This document shows positions 49,362-60,804 of a stretch of 64,000 nt of DNA, in pieces. The stretch lies in contig JBBPUQ010000001.1 of assembly GCA_038501195.1 (NCBI GenBank), forward strand, positions 124,001-188,000. Reading direction: 5' to 3'. The number at the start of each line of letters is the position of its first letter. The stretch's first letter is position 1. The translations under genes and the position numbers were made by a program. Origin of the DNA: Nemania diffusa. Lineage: Eukaryota > Ascomycota > Sordariomycetes > Xylariales > Xylariaceae. The notes under the pieces are model-generated. The model searched no databases. It saw only the letters and a program-made list of their open reading frames with translations, and was not told the origin of the DNA.

Positions 49362-49801
49362 ACCAAGGCGCACCTTCCTTATGCCCTATGCACCTGCGTG
49401 GGGCACGCATTGTTCTGTAAGTGCCTGTGCCAACACACACTCAGGTAGTCACTACAGGTACCTAGTAGTCGTGGTAGTGAATGCACGGGCAATGCAGCTC
49501 GCTACCTCTAAGTACTTTTACCATCAATAATAGGTCGACTGGTAATAGGGCACTTTACACGACTGAAGGTATCATATTGTATCTCCGGTGGGGAGCGGGA
49601 AGATGTACCTTAGGTACATAAGAAAAAAAAAGTTGGCGGTTCAGCAATGTACACTCTCGAGTGAAAATATTTCGCGTCGACTCAATTTCTCTTTTGTTCA
49701 CCCCCCCGATTTCACCACCCAAAAAACACTCTATCAAGATCAAGGATCACAACAGCCGTCCAAACACATAGATTTCGCCGTCACGGTCATTTACGATCGC
49801 G
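49362..49801. other. Spacer and probable promoter of the CTP synthase
   Basis: About 440 bases between the MITE and the CTP synthase ATG. A C-run and an AC-rich leader lie at about 49690-49760. No gene seen. Confidence 0.55.
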
Positions 49802-52393
49802 ATGCATTATATTCTCGTTTCGGGTGGTGTCATCTCGGGTATTTTGTTGTCTTGTGCATCCTCGTTTTCAACGCCGTCATCGCTAATACCCCGCCAGGAG
49901 TTGGAAAGGGCATCATAGCCTCATCCACTGGACTTGTATGTCACGTTCCTTGCACGTGCCTTTCCTCCCTTGGCCTCCCCTCGTAATTTTACGTATATGT
50001 GTATATGGATCTGGTGCTTCTAACTAATAGTAACGTCTACAGCTTCTCCAGTCTCTCGGGTTTCGCGTCAGCTGCATCAAGGTACCTCTACCTCCCTGCC
50101 CTGGCCTCGCCAACCTCTACATGACCTTAATAAAATGGGTTACTGATGCCACTAATAGATCGATCCCTATGTATCTGTGGATGCTGGGCTTATGGCCCCC
50201 GCCGAGCATGGCGAGTGTTTTGTATTGGGCTCAGGATCAGGTTAGTACTATTTAATATCAAGTCCTGCTATCCTATCGTCTAAGTAGTTCCTTTATATGG
50301 CTACTGAATTCTGACTTGCATGTATTTTCTATATAGAGGTCGACTTAGATCTGGGCAACTACGAGAGATATTTATCCCTTAGCCTCACTGGTGACAATAA
50401 CATCACAACCGGAAAGATTTACCTCGATGTTATTTCCAAAGAGAGGAAAGGTGACTATCTAGGTCGTACAGTTCAGATTGTGCCTCATGTCGTCGATGCC
50501 ATTAAAGATTGGATCAAGCGAGTGGCTCATACCTGCGTTGATGGCTCCGGAGAAGAGCCCGATGTTTGTATCATCGAGTTAGGGTATGTCATTATTTCCC
50601 CCCCCCTATTTTCCGATCTCGGCGAGACATATGCCCAGCACTGAGACAGTCTTGAGCTATGTAGTGATTGAATTATGAAAAGCCTATACTGACTGATGAT
50701 CAATGATTAGAGGTACTGTGGGCGATATTGAGAGCGTGCGTAGCACACCCTCCTCTGCCTGCCTTGATGCATTTGCTATAAGCAAACTTATCGCGGTGGC
50801 TGATTGCTGATTGCTAATTATTGAGTAGATGCCTTTTCTTGAGGCCCTAACTCAATGTGCGTATTTCGGCGTCACTTCCTCCTACCGTCTATTCTAGTTG
50901 CAAGCATCATATAAGCGCGAGAACTGTTAGCTGATCTTTTTTTGATAGTGCGGCATGAGGCCGGCAGTACTAACTTTGCCACTATTATGGTCAGCTATGT
51001 CCCCGTGATTCATGGAGAGCAGAAGACAAAACCTACGCAGCATGCTGTCAAAAGCGTTCGTAGCCACGGTTTGATCCCCGATGTGGTATGTTTAATCATC
51101 AATAGTCCTGGCTAGTTCTTCACCTGATGCATGTTAGATTGCCTGTCGTTGTGAGAAGCCACTAGCCGACAGCACCATCCGAAAAATCTCACTCCACTGT
51201 CAAATGGAGATAGATCAGGTTATTGTCGTCCGAGATATGCCTACCATCTACCAGGTGCCACTTCTTCTACGTGAGCAGAAGTTGGTCCCTCTACTTCTGT
51301 CTAAAATGAGCCTTTCCCCAGAAGCTATCCCTCAATCTCGCCTAGCCAAGGGCGAAGAACTCTGGGAGGCATGGAAATGTGCTGCTACCGCCGAACACAC
51401 AGCCACCGTCAATATTGCCCTCGTAGGTAAATATGTGAGCTCACCCGACGCTTACATGAGTGTCACAAAGGCGCTCGAGCATTCCGCCATGTATTTACGC
51501 CTGAATCTGAACTTGCTTTGGATCGACGCCGAGCACCTCGAACCCGAGATGCAGACTGCCGAGCCCGAGAAGTATCAGAAAGCCTGGGATACGCTCCACA
51601 CTGCCTCGGGACTGATTGTTCCCGGTGGTTTCGGTAAACGAGGAGTATTAGGTATGATGTTGGCATCCAAGTGGGCCAGAGAGGAGAAAGTCCCCTTTCT
51701 AGGTGTAGGTTCTATCTGGGTGCTATGTAACTTTTTAACTCTAACTTGCTGGTTAGGTGTGCCTCGGATTCCAAGTTGCTGTTATGCAGCTTGCGCGAGA
51801 TGCCTGTTCACTACCCCATGCCGATTCAGAGGAGTTCGACACGTCCACGAAAGAACCAGTCATTGTTTACATGCCAGAATTAGACCGTGAGAACATGGGC
51901 GGCACGATGCGCCTCGGCCTACATGAGACCATCTTCCAAGAGGGTAGCGAATGGTCTAAGATGCGGGCTCTGTACGGCGGAGTTCAGGGAGTTAAGGAGA
52001 GACATCGTCATAGATACGAGGTCAACCCGCAATTCGTAGATCGGCTACAAGAAGCAGGCATCTCCTTTATCGGCAAGGACGAGACAGGACAGCGCATGGA
52101 GATTTTCGAGATGAAGGATCATCCCTATTTCGTTGGTATGTTTTGATGTGGCGAGCATGTTGCATAGATGAACTGACCATGACAACAGGGACACAATTTC
52201 ACGCCGAGTATCAGTCACGGGTCCTCGACCCAAGCGTAAGTGTTTTCATCTTGTTTTCATCTTGTATGTGGATGGTGTGTACAGATACTGACAGTTTTAT
52301 TAGAAACCGTACCTTGGTTTTGTGGCGGCGAGCGAGAGCGCGGCCTGCCTGGACAAGACCATCAAGTCACAGGTGATGAATGGCTCTAAATAA
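49802..52393 (+). CDS. CTP synthase, divergent 12-exon copy
   Basis: Twelve exons (49802-49838, 49898-49935, 50043-50081, 50159-50240, 50337-50583, 50711-50735, 50829-50856, 50949-51085, 51138-51704, 51757-52135, 52189-52235, 52304-52393) join to one frame of 571 residues. It makes CTP from UTP, ATP and glutamine. The amidoligase domain has [32 protein letters not shown] and [13 protein letters not shown]; the glutaminase domain has the nucleophile Cys in FLGVCLGFQ and the His/Glu of FHAEY. Odd points: GSGSEVD where the family usually has DDGGEVD, FHAEY instead of FHPEY, VSVDAG and LMAPAEHGE near the substrate loop, and very small exons (seven under 50 bp). The essential catalytic residues remain, so it is probably active. 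Its place beside a MITE and a GMC gene suggests a paralogue rather than the core gene, but only the full genome could tell. Confidence 0.9.
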
Positions 52394-53850
52394 GGTGGTA
52401 GCAAGGTCCGAAATGGTGGGAACCCCTCGGACGCCATCACCTTTTAGCCTGGCATAACGCCTTCTAATTGAGAAGGAACAGTGTGCCTGACTGTCGACAG
52501 CTCTGGTGCACTTGGGCTCATGGACTCATATGCGTGGCTGTCACAGCTGCGTATTGTTTTCATGGAAGTGCATGTTTTTCGATCTACGGCCAACGGAACC
52601 AGACACGATGCCCTTATAGGGATCGTTATCATCGCGGCATCTCGTAACCCTCCTTAACCCAAAACATATTTATGAGCCTCTAGGTAGGTCGGCGTCGGCC
52701 GGTTGGCTCTGGATACAGCGATATATAGGTTGTATCATGTAGAAGGCAAGCCTCGTATCTTTTATGTGCTGTAGCAGGAAGAGCGGCAATGAGGCCTGGC
52801 AAGGACCAAGACGAGCATTGAGCCACTGCATCGGCAATGAAACACATAGACACAACAACAGCAACAACCAAAATTCATATCGTAAGTGTTGCTTATGACT
52901 GCCGTGACCATCTCTTTTTATCACATATTATCACTTGGTCTTCCTACGTGAATCTCGCTGTGAGAAATCCGTCTTGGTGTCGGGATTGGCTGTTTTAGGA
53001 GCTCCTGTTCTGCGCTGGCCCCCCTTGTTATTGAGAAAGCAAGGCAAAAGGCCATACATGGGTAAGTTTAAAACAAAGTGAGTTCTGGGCGCAGTTCAAG
53101 TAGACAGGGCACTGGCACTGTCGCACTATCTCAGCGGATTTTTCATAGATAGCATCATGGAATAATAGAAGAGGTCATCTATCTATTTACGTCCAACGAC
53201 ACACATTTTTTCATTGTGAATATTAGAGTAGTTGATATGAAGAGCTCTCAGGTTGCAAAGCCAAATGATATATTATGTGCTCCTTCAATTAAAATGCAAT
53301 TATATCCTACAAGTCGTAACAACTTATAAAGCAATTGAACGTTGCGTACTCTTGCTTATAGAGATGATGGCCAAACACGACGAGCGACATATATGCAATC
53401 AGCACTGTGCTGAAACGAACAACGTTGCTTGTTCTGTGAAGTGCCGGCTGCTCTCACTGGTCCACACATGTAGTACGGGACTGGGGACTGTGCATGTACA
53501 GCCCTACCACGCCGGTGACACTGTGCTAGGAAGGTATTACATATGCCGTCCCAGCAACTGTGCCTGTATTACCTACGCAATCACTTCCTCGATATTCAGA
53601 CACTTTTTCAAGCAATTAAGCTCTAATCATTTTTCCTATTTCTCCCAGTCTGCTGACGTATGCTCATGTTCCTGCTATAAATGATGCCGGTATGCTGTAG
53701 ACGCAGCTAGAATGAAATTGAGCGCATAGAATTTTACAATCCTGGCAGCGAACTCATGCTGAATCTGGACTCGGCCAATCCGCCGTCTCACACACACTTC
53801 TATTTCCACTTAGACATCGAAGAAGTGAATGAAGCGAGGCGCAACGAACC
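52394..53850. other. Right edge of the accessory island
   Basis: About 1.46 kb with no supportable gene. Short open frames (52670-52924 minus, 53253-53684 plus) show no family features. It includes the CTP synthase 3' UTR and the ALG1 promoter. Confidence 0.55.
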
Positions 53851-55449
53851 ATGCCGTCACCACTCACTATAATGCTATGGTCGACCTTTGGCGGCCTATT
53901 CATAGCTACAGCCGCGATTCTCCTCTTGCTGCCCTCCCGATATGAGAAGCCCTCAACAACCGCCGCCGCCGCCGCCGGCAAGACGCCACCGGCGGTATCC
54001 GTGCAGATCCTAGTTCTGGGGGACATCGGCCGAAGTCCTCGGATGCAATACCACGCACTGAGCATCGCGAGGCACGGAGGTAGCGTTCATCTTATCGGGT
54101 ATAACGGTATGTTTCATCTGTCCAATTCGAATTTTTATTTGGATAACTTCTCTTAGTCACTTAAGCTATCGGATAACTAACCATCCCCTTATAGAATCAC
54201 CTCCTCACCCAGATCTTCTCTCCAGTCCCAATGTGACTATCCATCCACTAGCAGCTCCCCCGAGGATCCTGAGGTCTCCCGTAATCCCATTCCTGGTCTC
54301 CGGACCCCTCAAAGTCTTATGGCAGGTCGGCACGCTATTCCAGGTGCTAGGGTACAAGGCGCCGGCCACAACATGGCTTCTAGTACAGGTAAACACCTAA
54401 CCGCGGCACTCGTCTATTATCCTCACCTGTCTACTTCCTTTTTTTCTTCTTCTTTGCCAGCACTGCTAACCCTCCCTCAGAATCCTCCCTCGATCCCAAC
54501 CCTAGCTATAGCCCTCGTCATCTCGGTCCTGCGCAACACGCGCCTGATGATCGACTGGCACAACTACGGCTGGACGATCCTCTCCGGCACAAAAGGGCCC
54601 AGTCACCCCTTCGTAGCCATCTCCAAAGCCTACGAGGTCGCGCTAGGCCAGGAGGCGCCGACAGCCAACGTGACCGTGACGCACGCAATGCGGCGCGAGC
54701 TGCAGGCGGCGCCATGGAACATCACCACTCCAATCGTGACGCTCCACGACCGGCCGGCTGCCATCTTCCAACCTCTCTCCTCTTCCTCAGAGCGCGAAGC
54801 CCTACTAACCCGCCTAACCGCAACAGCGCCCTTCGCAGCAGACATCCTCTCCGGCGCAACGCGGCTAATCGTAAGCAGCACCTCCTGGACGCCCGACGAA
54901 GATTTCTCGCTCTTCCTCGACGCCCTCGTGACCTACTCCTCTTCCTCCCCCTCTCCCTCCCCCTCAATCCTCGCCATAATAACCGGCAAAGGCCCCCAAA
55001 AAGCGCACTACGAACGCACGATCCAGACCCTCCAAGCCAGCGGCCGCCTAGGCGCCATAACAATCCAAACAGCCTGGCTTTCCCTCGCCGACTACGCCGC
55101 CCTCCTGCGCGCCGCCGACCTGGGCGTGTGTCTGCACAAGTCGAGCTCGGGCGTGGACCTGCCGATGAAGGTCGTGGACATGTTCGGGTCTGGCCTCCCC
55201 GTCGCCGCGTACGCCGGCTACGCGAGCTTCGGCGAGCTCGTGCGCGAGGGCGTCAACGGGTGCGGGTTCGAGACCGCCGGCGAGTTGGCCGGGATCCTCG
55301 CGCGGTTGTTTTCGTCCCCTCCTTCTTACGATGGTGGCGAGGGCGAGCTGGCGAGGCTGAGGAAGGGCGCGAGGGAGGAGAGTGGGTTGCGGTGGGACGA
55401 GGAGTGGGATCGCGTGCTGGGGCGCGTGTTTGGGTTTATCGAGCCGTAG
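53851..55449 (+). CDS. ALG1: Chitobiosyldiphosphodolichol beta-mannosyltransferase (ALG1)
   Basis: Three exons, 53851-54106, 54195-54388 and 54481-55449, encode 472 residues; introns of 88 and 92 bp restore [15 protein letters not shown] and [15 protein letters not shown]. The N-terminus has a hydrophobic span (residues about 8-28) anchoring the protein in the ER membrane with the GT-B domain in the cytosol. Landmarks are [48 protein letters not shown], and the sugar-nucleotide-binding [22 protein letters not shown] near residue 400. It adds the first mannose from GDP-mannose to the dolichol-linked GlcNAc2 in N-glycan assembly. The length fits fungal ALG1. It marks the right border of the accessory island. 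The third exon has alternating GC-rich blocks that produce long open frames in other frames. Confidence 0.95.
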
Positions 55450-55875
55450 CGTAGGGGGTGGGATCGGGAAGCGAAGAATATAAGCTGAGCTATCTACCCG
55501 TCACGTTTCTGTCATTGTAAAGATGAGATTCTCTGTCTATGTATACTAAAGCGGATTGCGTTAGTTGGTAGATGGATTTACACACGAACACACAACCCAT
55601 AGCAGCAACAAACAAATTCATGGAAAATCAAATACAAAATAAAGAAATAGTGGACTTGTTATACGCTAACCACGATGCAATAAACTCCGGAATCATGCGC
55701 CGTCGCTACCTAGGAACAATAATGATGGAACTCAAGAGAAATCCATTCCAACTCCCTGCGATCTTGCACCAGAAATTCGCCATACCCAGTCTCAGGAACC
55801 TTGGGAACTAATCCACCGCGAGCCTAAGCCCGAACACGAACCAAACCCCCGCGCATAGCCTTCATTCCGAACGGC
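55450..55875. other. Convergent 3' flank of ALG1 and the E2 gene
   Basis: About 430 bases between two convergent stops. A 79-codon frame at 55572-55811 has no recognisable features and lies in the shared 3' region. Confidence 0.55.
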
Positions 55876-56693
55876 TTAATCAGCTTCGCCCAAACTCTCC
55901 TTGACACAGGCGCGGACTCTCCGCCGGAACTCCTTGGGGCCGCCCTCGCGCTCGGCGCGCAGCAACTTGGCGGCGTCGAGGTTAGCGGGCGAGTCCTCGT
56001 TAGGCTCGCTGAAGAGGCTAATGACGCTGATGAGGATGGTCTCCGGGGTCTGAACGGGGGTCCAGCGCTCAGCAGCGCTCTCGTAGCCATACGTGTCCTC
56101 GCCGGGCGGGTGCAGGATGGAGATGCACAGCTCGCCGCTCGGGTAGATGTTGGGGTGGAACGGGATCGGCGTCTGGAAGACGAGCCGCGGCGGCATGAGA
56201 GGATACTCGGGTGGGAAGGTCAGGCGAGCGCGGAAGATGGCGCCTGCGAGTAGAGAGTGTCAATTAGCGATGGTTTTCGTATCGTAGCAAGTAGTATGCT
56301 CGTATAGCTAGCTATCGGCGGTTCCAATGGCTTGTGTATGGACTAGCTTTGTTTATTTAAATAACGAAGAGATGAAGAAAGTCGACTGGCCACGAGCTCT
56401 TATTGCTTTCGAATTTTAGGGGTACAAAAAGGACACCGAATGCAAGGAGAAATAGAAACAAACAAGCCAATGCCGTATCAAACTATCCAAAGCAAGAGGA
56501 GAGGGCAGGAATACTCACCACCATAGTACTTGCACTCATCATTGATCATAAGCGAAACATCCCACTCGAAGACATTGCTGTCCTTGACCAAGCCGACCGA
56601 TATGCCCGACAGGTCGTTTGCCGTGTTAATTTCCTTGAGCTGGCGCTGGAGCAAGTAGCCAGCGGCGCTAAGCTTTCCAGCCGTTGTGGTCAT
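55876..56693 (-). CDS. Ubiquitin-conjugating enzyme E2, UBC7/UBE2G-like
   Basis: Two exons, 56693-56519 and 56243-55876, encode 180 residues; the 275-bp intron is the longest in the window and joins YYGG to AIFRARLTF. The UBC fold is clear: YPLMPPRLVFQTPIPFHPN (HPN motif), then ELCISIL with the catalytic Cys, then HPPGEDTYGYESAAERWTPV. The extra acidic-loop residues after the Cys are the feature of UBC7 and CDC34-type E2s, and the sequence fits UBC7/UBE2G best. UBC7 works with ER ligases in ER-associated degradation. The start is the ATG giving MTTTAGKLS, with SAAGYLLQRQLKEI as the first helix; the N-terminus is slightly divergent from most UBC7 proteins. It is convergent with ALG1. Confidence 0.9.
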
Positions 56694-58450
56694 CGTTCCC
56701 GGCTTGTGGGGAGTGAGCACCGGGTCGGATCGAGGACGGCGATCAAGGAGGAATCGATGGTTTCCCGGCCGAGACAAGGGGTAACACAGTTTGTTGTAGT
56801 TAAGGTGAGATTGAGGTAAGGTAAGGCCAAGTAAGCTAGGGTAGGTGTGTAGATCGTCCGAATCAGGGACCAGAGGATCGAACGAAGGAACACGCGGGGT
56901 AGATACGGTAGACACAAGATGCGATTCTACTTGTAGCAGCGCGACGCTTTAGTGGGGTATCGAAAGATAAGGTATGTATATTGCTACCGTTTTCGTAGAA
57001 GGTAGGTAGGCTGTCGACTTGGGATTTTGTACTAAATCGTAGATTGCACGGCCGATTGGTTCGTATCAGAGTAGATACATATCGTAAGAACGTGACAGTA
57101 GATAGATTAAATGGATAGTTGGATCGTCGAGGTAGGGAATGAAGAAAAGAAGTGGAAGAAGAAGCGGGACAGAAGGGTGGGACAGGTGGAGGTGGAGGCG
57201 GAGAAGAAGTGGAGGGACCAAGTACAAAGTGGGAATTGCGTTGCGAAATGGTCGCGCACGGATAAGAAGCACCGGCCCCCCGGTGGCTTGGGGACGAAGA
57301 GGGAGGCGACGATGGAGCTTTGTAATACTTTCCTAAGGTTACTATGATACGATCTGGGAACCCGGTGGGTTGGTTGCTACTTTTTACCTCTTCTGTAGTA
57401 TGTCAATTAACTTTTCTTTTTCTTTTCTTCCTTGAAAATACGAGCTGTAGAGTACATGTCGATAGATCGGAATGGAGAACTATAAACCCGAGTGAAACGA
57501 CATGGGTAACCAACAATACAGCACTTATCATATGTTGAAATGGCGGGGTAGGGTACATTGCAGAAAGCAGGCATCACTAAATGTTACCATTGAACAAGGG
57601 TCTACAATAGAATTGGTAGTTGCGCTGTCGCTAATAGATGTACCTACCTATCTCTTAGGTACCTGGTAAGGATCTAGTACGGTCTTTTCATAGACGCAGG
57701 GGCGGGAGTACTTGCATTAGCGCCGGCTATTGATATATGTGTATACCTGCTAGAAACACTTATATGTAACCAGGGTGGAACGATGCTAGAGGAAATGCAC
57801 ATTTATATAATGTATTCTGAGTCGCATTTTGAGCTCACTCATTTGGTTTTGATAGTGTAAGCTAGGCTTCTCGATCTAGGGACTCTGACAATCTTGTTAG
57901 CCAGCATCAGAGTTAACATCTAAAAAGAAAAAGAAAAAGCACAAAGTTATTAGGTATTCTTTGGACTAAATTTACTAGTTTCTACGTTTAAGAAAATATC
58001 CTGATTATATCATTCGATGGTTAAGTAGGTATAGGAGAGCAAATCCTGTCGCATATAGACCACATATCATAAACAGACAAGCGAAAAGCTTACTGAGTAT
58101 TATTTTCTCCAGTTCATAACTAGAAGAGTCCTACTATTTATATTTCGTAGTGTATGTATACAAAACCCATAACCCAATTTCGATTTATGACTATGGCGAG
58201 CACTAGACTTCAGCTAGTATGAGATTTAGGAGTATAAAAACAGATGGAGAATAATTTCAAGATCATAGGAGGTATCATCCGCGCCACAGAAGAAAGAGAA
58301 ACGCCCGACGCCAATCCACATGCATTTTCTGAAAACAACGAATAACGCCGTGACCTCCATCCCTTTAGATATCCCAAAGGAGAGAGTATGCCGCTTCACT
58401 CCCCGAGGACGCGTGCCTCGCTTATACAACCAACAGCAGACCTGACGCGC
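56694..58450. other. 1.75-kb gene-free stretch
   Basis: Holds the E2 promoter and the 3' flank of SNU23. Purine-rich DNA (GAAGAAGCGGGACAGAAGG-like) spans 57120-57330. Other frames have no recognisable features. TACCTA motifs occur near 57640. Confidence 0.5.
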
Positions 58451-59161
58451 TCACCTCTTCTTCGACGTCCCAAAGCCCGTGATACCCATCGCCGCCATCA
58501 TATCGTCCTCGTCATGCTCGCCATCGATCCTAACATCATCCCCATATTCAACCTTCGCCTTCTCTTGCGTCTCCTTCTCCGCCCTCTTCCTCGCCAAATC
58601 CTCAAGCCTCTTCACCCTCCTAGCCTCCCTCTCCCTTGCCTCCTCCTCCCCCCTAATCTCCAACCTCTCCTTAAGCGTCGTAGTCGCCGCGCGCTTCTGC
58701 TCCTGCAGCCCCTCCCAAATCTCATCGATCCTCCGCCTCACATCCTCAGCACTCGCCTTCCTGACCTCGCCCGTCTCGCCGATGCTGCGCAGGTGCTGCA
58801 TGCTATTGATGTGCTCGACCCACTGCAAATTGTCCTTGAACGTGAGGTCGCACGCGGCGCAGTAGAAGCCCGCGCCGCGCCCGCGCTTGCCCTGCCCCGC
58901 GCCGGCGGGCACGAGGGTGGTCTTGCCGACGTTGGCGGCGAGGTCGAGCACGGCGCGCCGCGCGTGCGTGTGCGTCTCGTCGCCCGTCGGCGGCTTGTAG
59001 TACTTCTTGCCCGCCATCTTGGCCTCGTAGCGCGCCTTGGCCTCCTCGCGCTCCGCGCCCTCGCGCGCGCGGGCCTTCTCGGCGTACTCGTTGAGGTCGT
59101 ACGAGCGCCGGAACGACGTGTCCGTTGCCGGCGTGCCGTACGCGGAGCCCTTGTCGGTCAT
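58451..59161 (-). CDS. SNU23: U4/U6.U5 tri-snRNP zinc-finger protein SNU23 (ZMAT2-like)
   Basis: A single exon of 236 residues starting MTDKGSAYGTPATDTSFRR. The N-terminus has the conserved RRSYDLNEYAEKARARE helix and GKKYYKPPTGDETHTHARRA. A matrin-type C2H2 zinc finger follows (FYCAACDLTFKDNLQWVEHINSMQH, residues about 99-123). The C-terminal 110 residues are a charged coiled-coil (RRIDEIWEGL, EEEAREREARRVKRLEDL) ending in GITGFGTSKKR, typical of the family. It is a component of the precatalytic spliceosome (B complex). Length and motif order match fungal and animal orthologues, so this is confident. It is divergent to DPH5 across 475 bp. Confidence 0.95.
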   Translation of the reverse strand: MTDKGSAYGTPATDTSFRRSYDLNEYAEKARAREGAEREEAKARYEAKMAGKKYYKPPTGDETHTHARRAVLDLAANVGKTTLVPAGAGQGKRGRGAGFYCAACDLTFKDNLQWVEHINSMQHLRSIGETGEVRKASAEDVRRRIDEIWEGLQEQKRAATTTLKERLEIRGEEEAREREARRVKRLEDLARKRAEKETQEKAKVEYGDDVRIDGEHDEDDMMAAMGITGFGTSKKR

Positions 59162-59636
59162 CTTGGCGGTATGGCGGTGGGCGAACGCGGACGCGGATTC
59201 GGTGTTGGGTGGAGGTGGGAGATGGAGATGGTCGGGGCAATGCTTGTAGTACTATCTGGATTGATGTACTACACTCGAAAGACTTTGTGTTCGAGGATAG
59301 TTGAGCTAGTAGCTGTTGATGCGCAAGATTGTGAAAATAAAACAAATGTTGATTCGGCACAGTGTGGAACATGGATGATGCATGTCTACTATCAATTGAA
59401 GATTGGTTGCTGACACATGCATAAGTGGACCAGAGCACAGAGCTACCCCGCGATTTATGCAGTATCTAGCTATTTGGTCATCGTTATAACAGAAGAATAT
59501 CTGCTCCGACCCCTCCCTCTCTTATACTTCTACCTAGATAGACGTCCAAAATTTCTGCGATTGGAACGTACTGAAGACGCATCTACCCAGTAGCCGGCTA
59601 GCTCTTAAGTAATTGATTAATTCGGATTTATCGAAG
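59162..59636. promoter_or_regulatory. Divergent promoter, SNU23 / DPH5
   Basis: 475 bases between two divergent starts, with a short CCCCTCCCTCTC-like pyrimidine tract near 59510. No gene seen. Confidence 0.6.
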
Positions 59637-60664
59637 ATGCTCTACCTTGTAGGCTTAGGTCTCTCAGATGAGACAGACATCACAGTCCGCGGTCTCGAGG
59701 TTGTCAAGAAGGCATCCCGGGTCTATCTAGAAGCCTACACCAGCATCCTACTCGTAGACCAAGCCGTATTGGTGAGTTGCCTACCTACAAACCTCCTCGG
59801 CGATGACATCTCACATTGCTATTCTGCATTCTATGTATTCGCATACTCCCGGCTAACGCTAATGGCACAGTAGGAGGCGTACTATGGGCGAACAATCGTA
59901 ATCGCCGACCGCGAGATGGTCGAGTCGAACAGCGACGAGATCCTCCGGGACGCGCAAACCGAAGACGTCGCCTTCCTCGTCGTCGGCGATCCATTCGGGT
60001 GTGTACTCCCTCCCTCCCCCTATCCCTCCCCCCAACCAATCTTCACTAACCCTCTCTCCTCCTTAGCGCGACAACACACACCGACCTCGTGCTCCGCGCC
60101 CGCGAGCTATCAATCCCGATGCAATCGATCCCGAACGCATCGATCATGTCCGCGATCGGCGGGTGCGGGCTCCAGCTATACAACTTCGGCCAGACCGTGT
60201 CGATGGTATTCTTCACAGACACCTGGCGCCCTGCGTCTTTCTACGACCGCGTGCGCGAGAACCGCGCCATCGGCCTGCACACGCTCGTGCTGCTCGACAT
60301 CAAGGTGAAGGAGCAGAGCCTCGAGAACATGGCGCGCGGCCGCCTCATCTACGAGCCGCCTAGATACATGACCGTGGGCCAGTGCGCGAGCCAGATGCTC
60401 GAGGTCGAGGAGGAGAAGCAGGAGGGCGTGTATGGCCCCGACAGCTTGGCTATCGGCGCCGCGCGCGTGGGCGGGAGGACGGAGAAGTTCGTCGCCGGCA
60501 CGCTGAGGCAGCTCTGTGATGCTGATGATGCGCTTGGCCCGCCGCTGCATAGTCTCGTTTTGCTGGGTTCGCGGGCGCACGAGCTGGAGAGGGACTACGC
60601 GCGGGATTTCGCGATAGACAAGGACGTATGGGATAAGTGTTGGGCTACGCAGTATGGCAAATAA
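59637..60664 (+). CDS. DPH5: Diphthine methyl ester synthase (DPH5)
   Basis: Three exons, 59637-59771, 59874-59998 and 60067-60664, encode 285 residues. The family's opening [20 protein letters not shown] is intact, followed by [45 protein letters not shown] (SAM-binding) and [21 protein letters not shown]. The second acceptor is CAGTAG/GAGGCG; using the nearer CAG would place an in-frame TAG. It methylates the EF2 histidine intermediate with S-adenosylmethionine as part of diphthamide synthesis in the cytosol. The C-terminus ends in [13 protein letters not shown], usual for fungal orthologues. It is convergent with the BLI-3-like gene, with 140 bp between stops. Confidence 0.95.
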
Positions 60665-60804
60665 ATCAATAATAAGACATTTGCTCTACCTAACTCCCTA
60701 TCTGGTGAATTTCTCCCTCTTCCACCGTCACAATCTATTCCCGACATGGTGTTACAACCCGCAACGCCTAAATACAACCATCCTCATAACAATTCAGGTT
60801 CAAA

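Noticed and set aside
53253..53684. Plus-strand 143-codon frame, Cys-rich
   Set aside because: Starts at a non-ATG codon, has random-looking composition and no upstream or family support.
55572..55811. 79-codon frame between ALG1 and the E2 gene
   Set aside because: Lies in the shared 3' region of two convergent genes and shows no conserved features.
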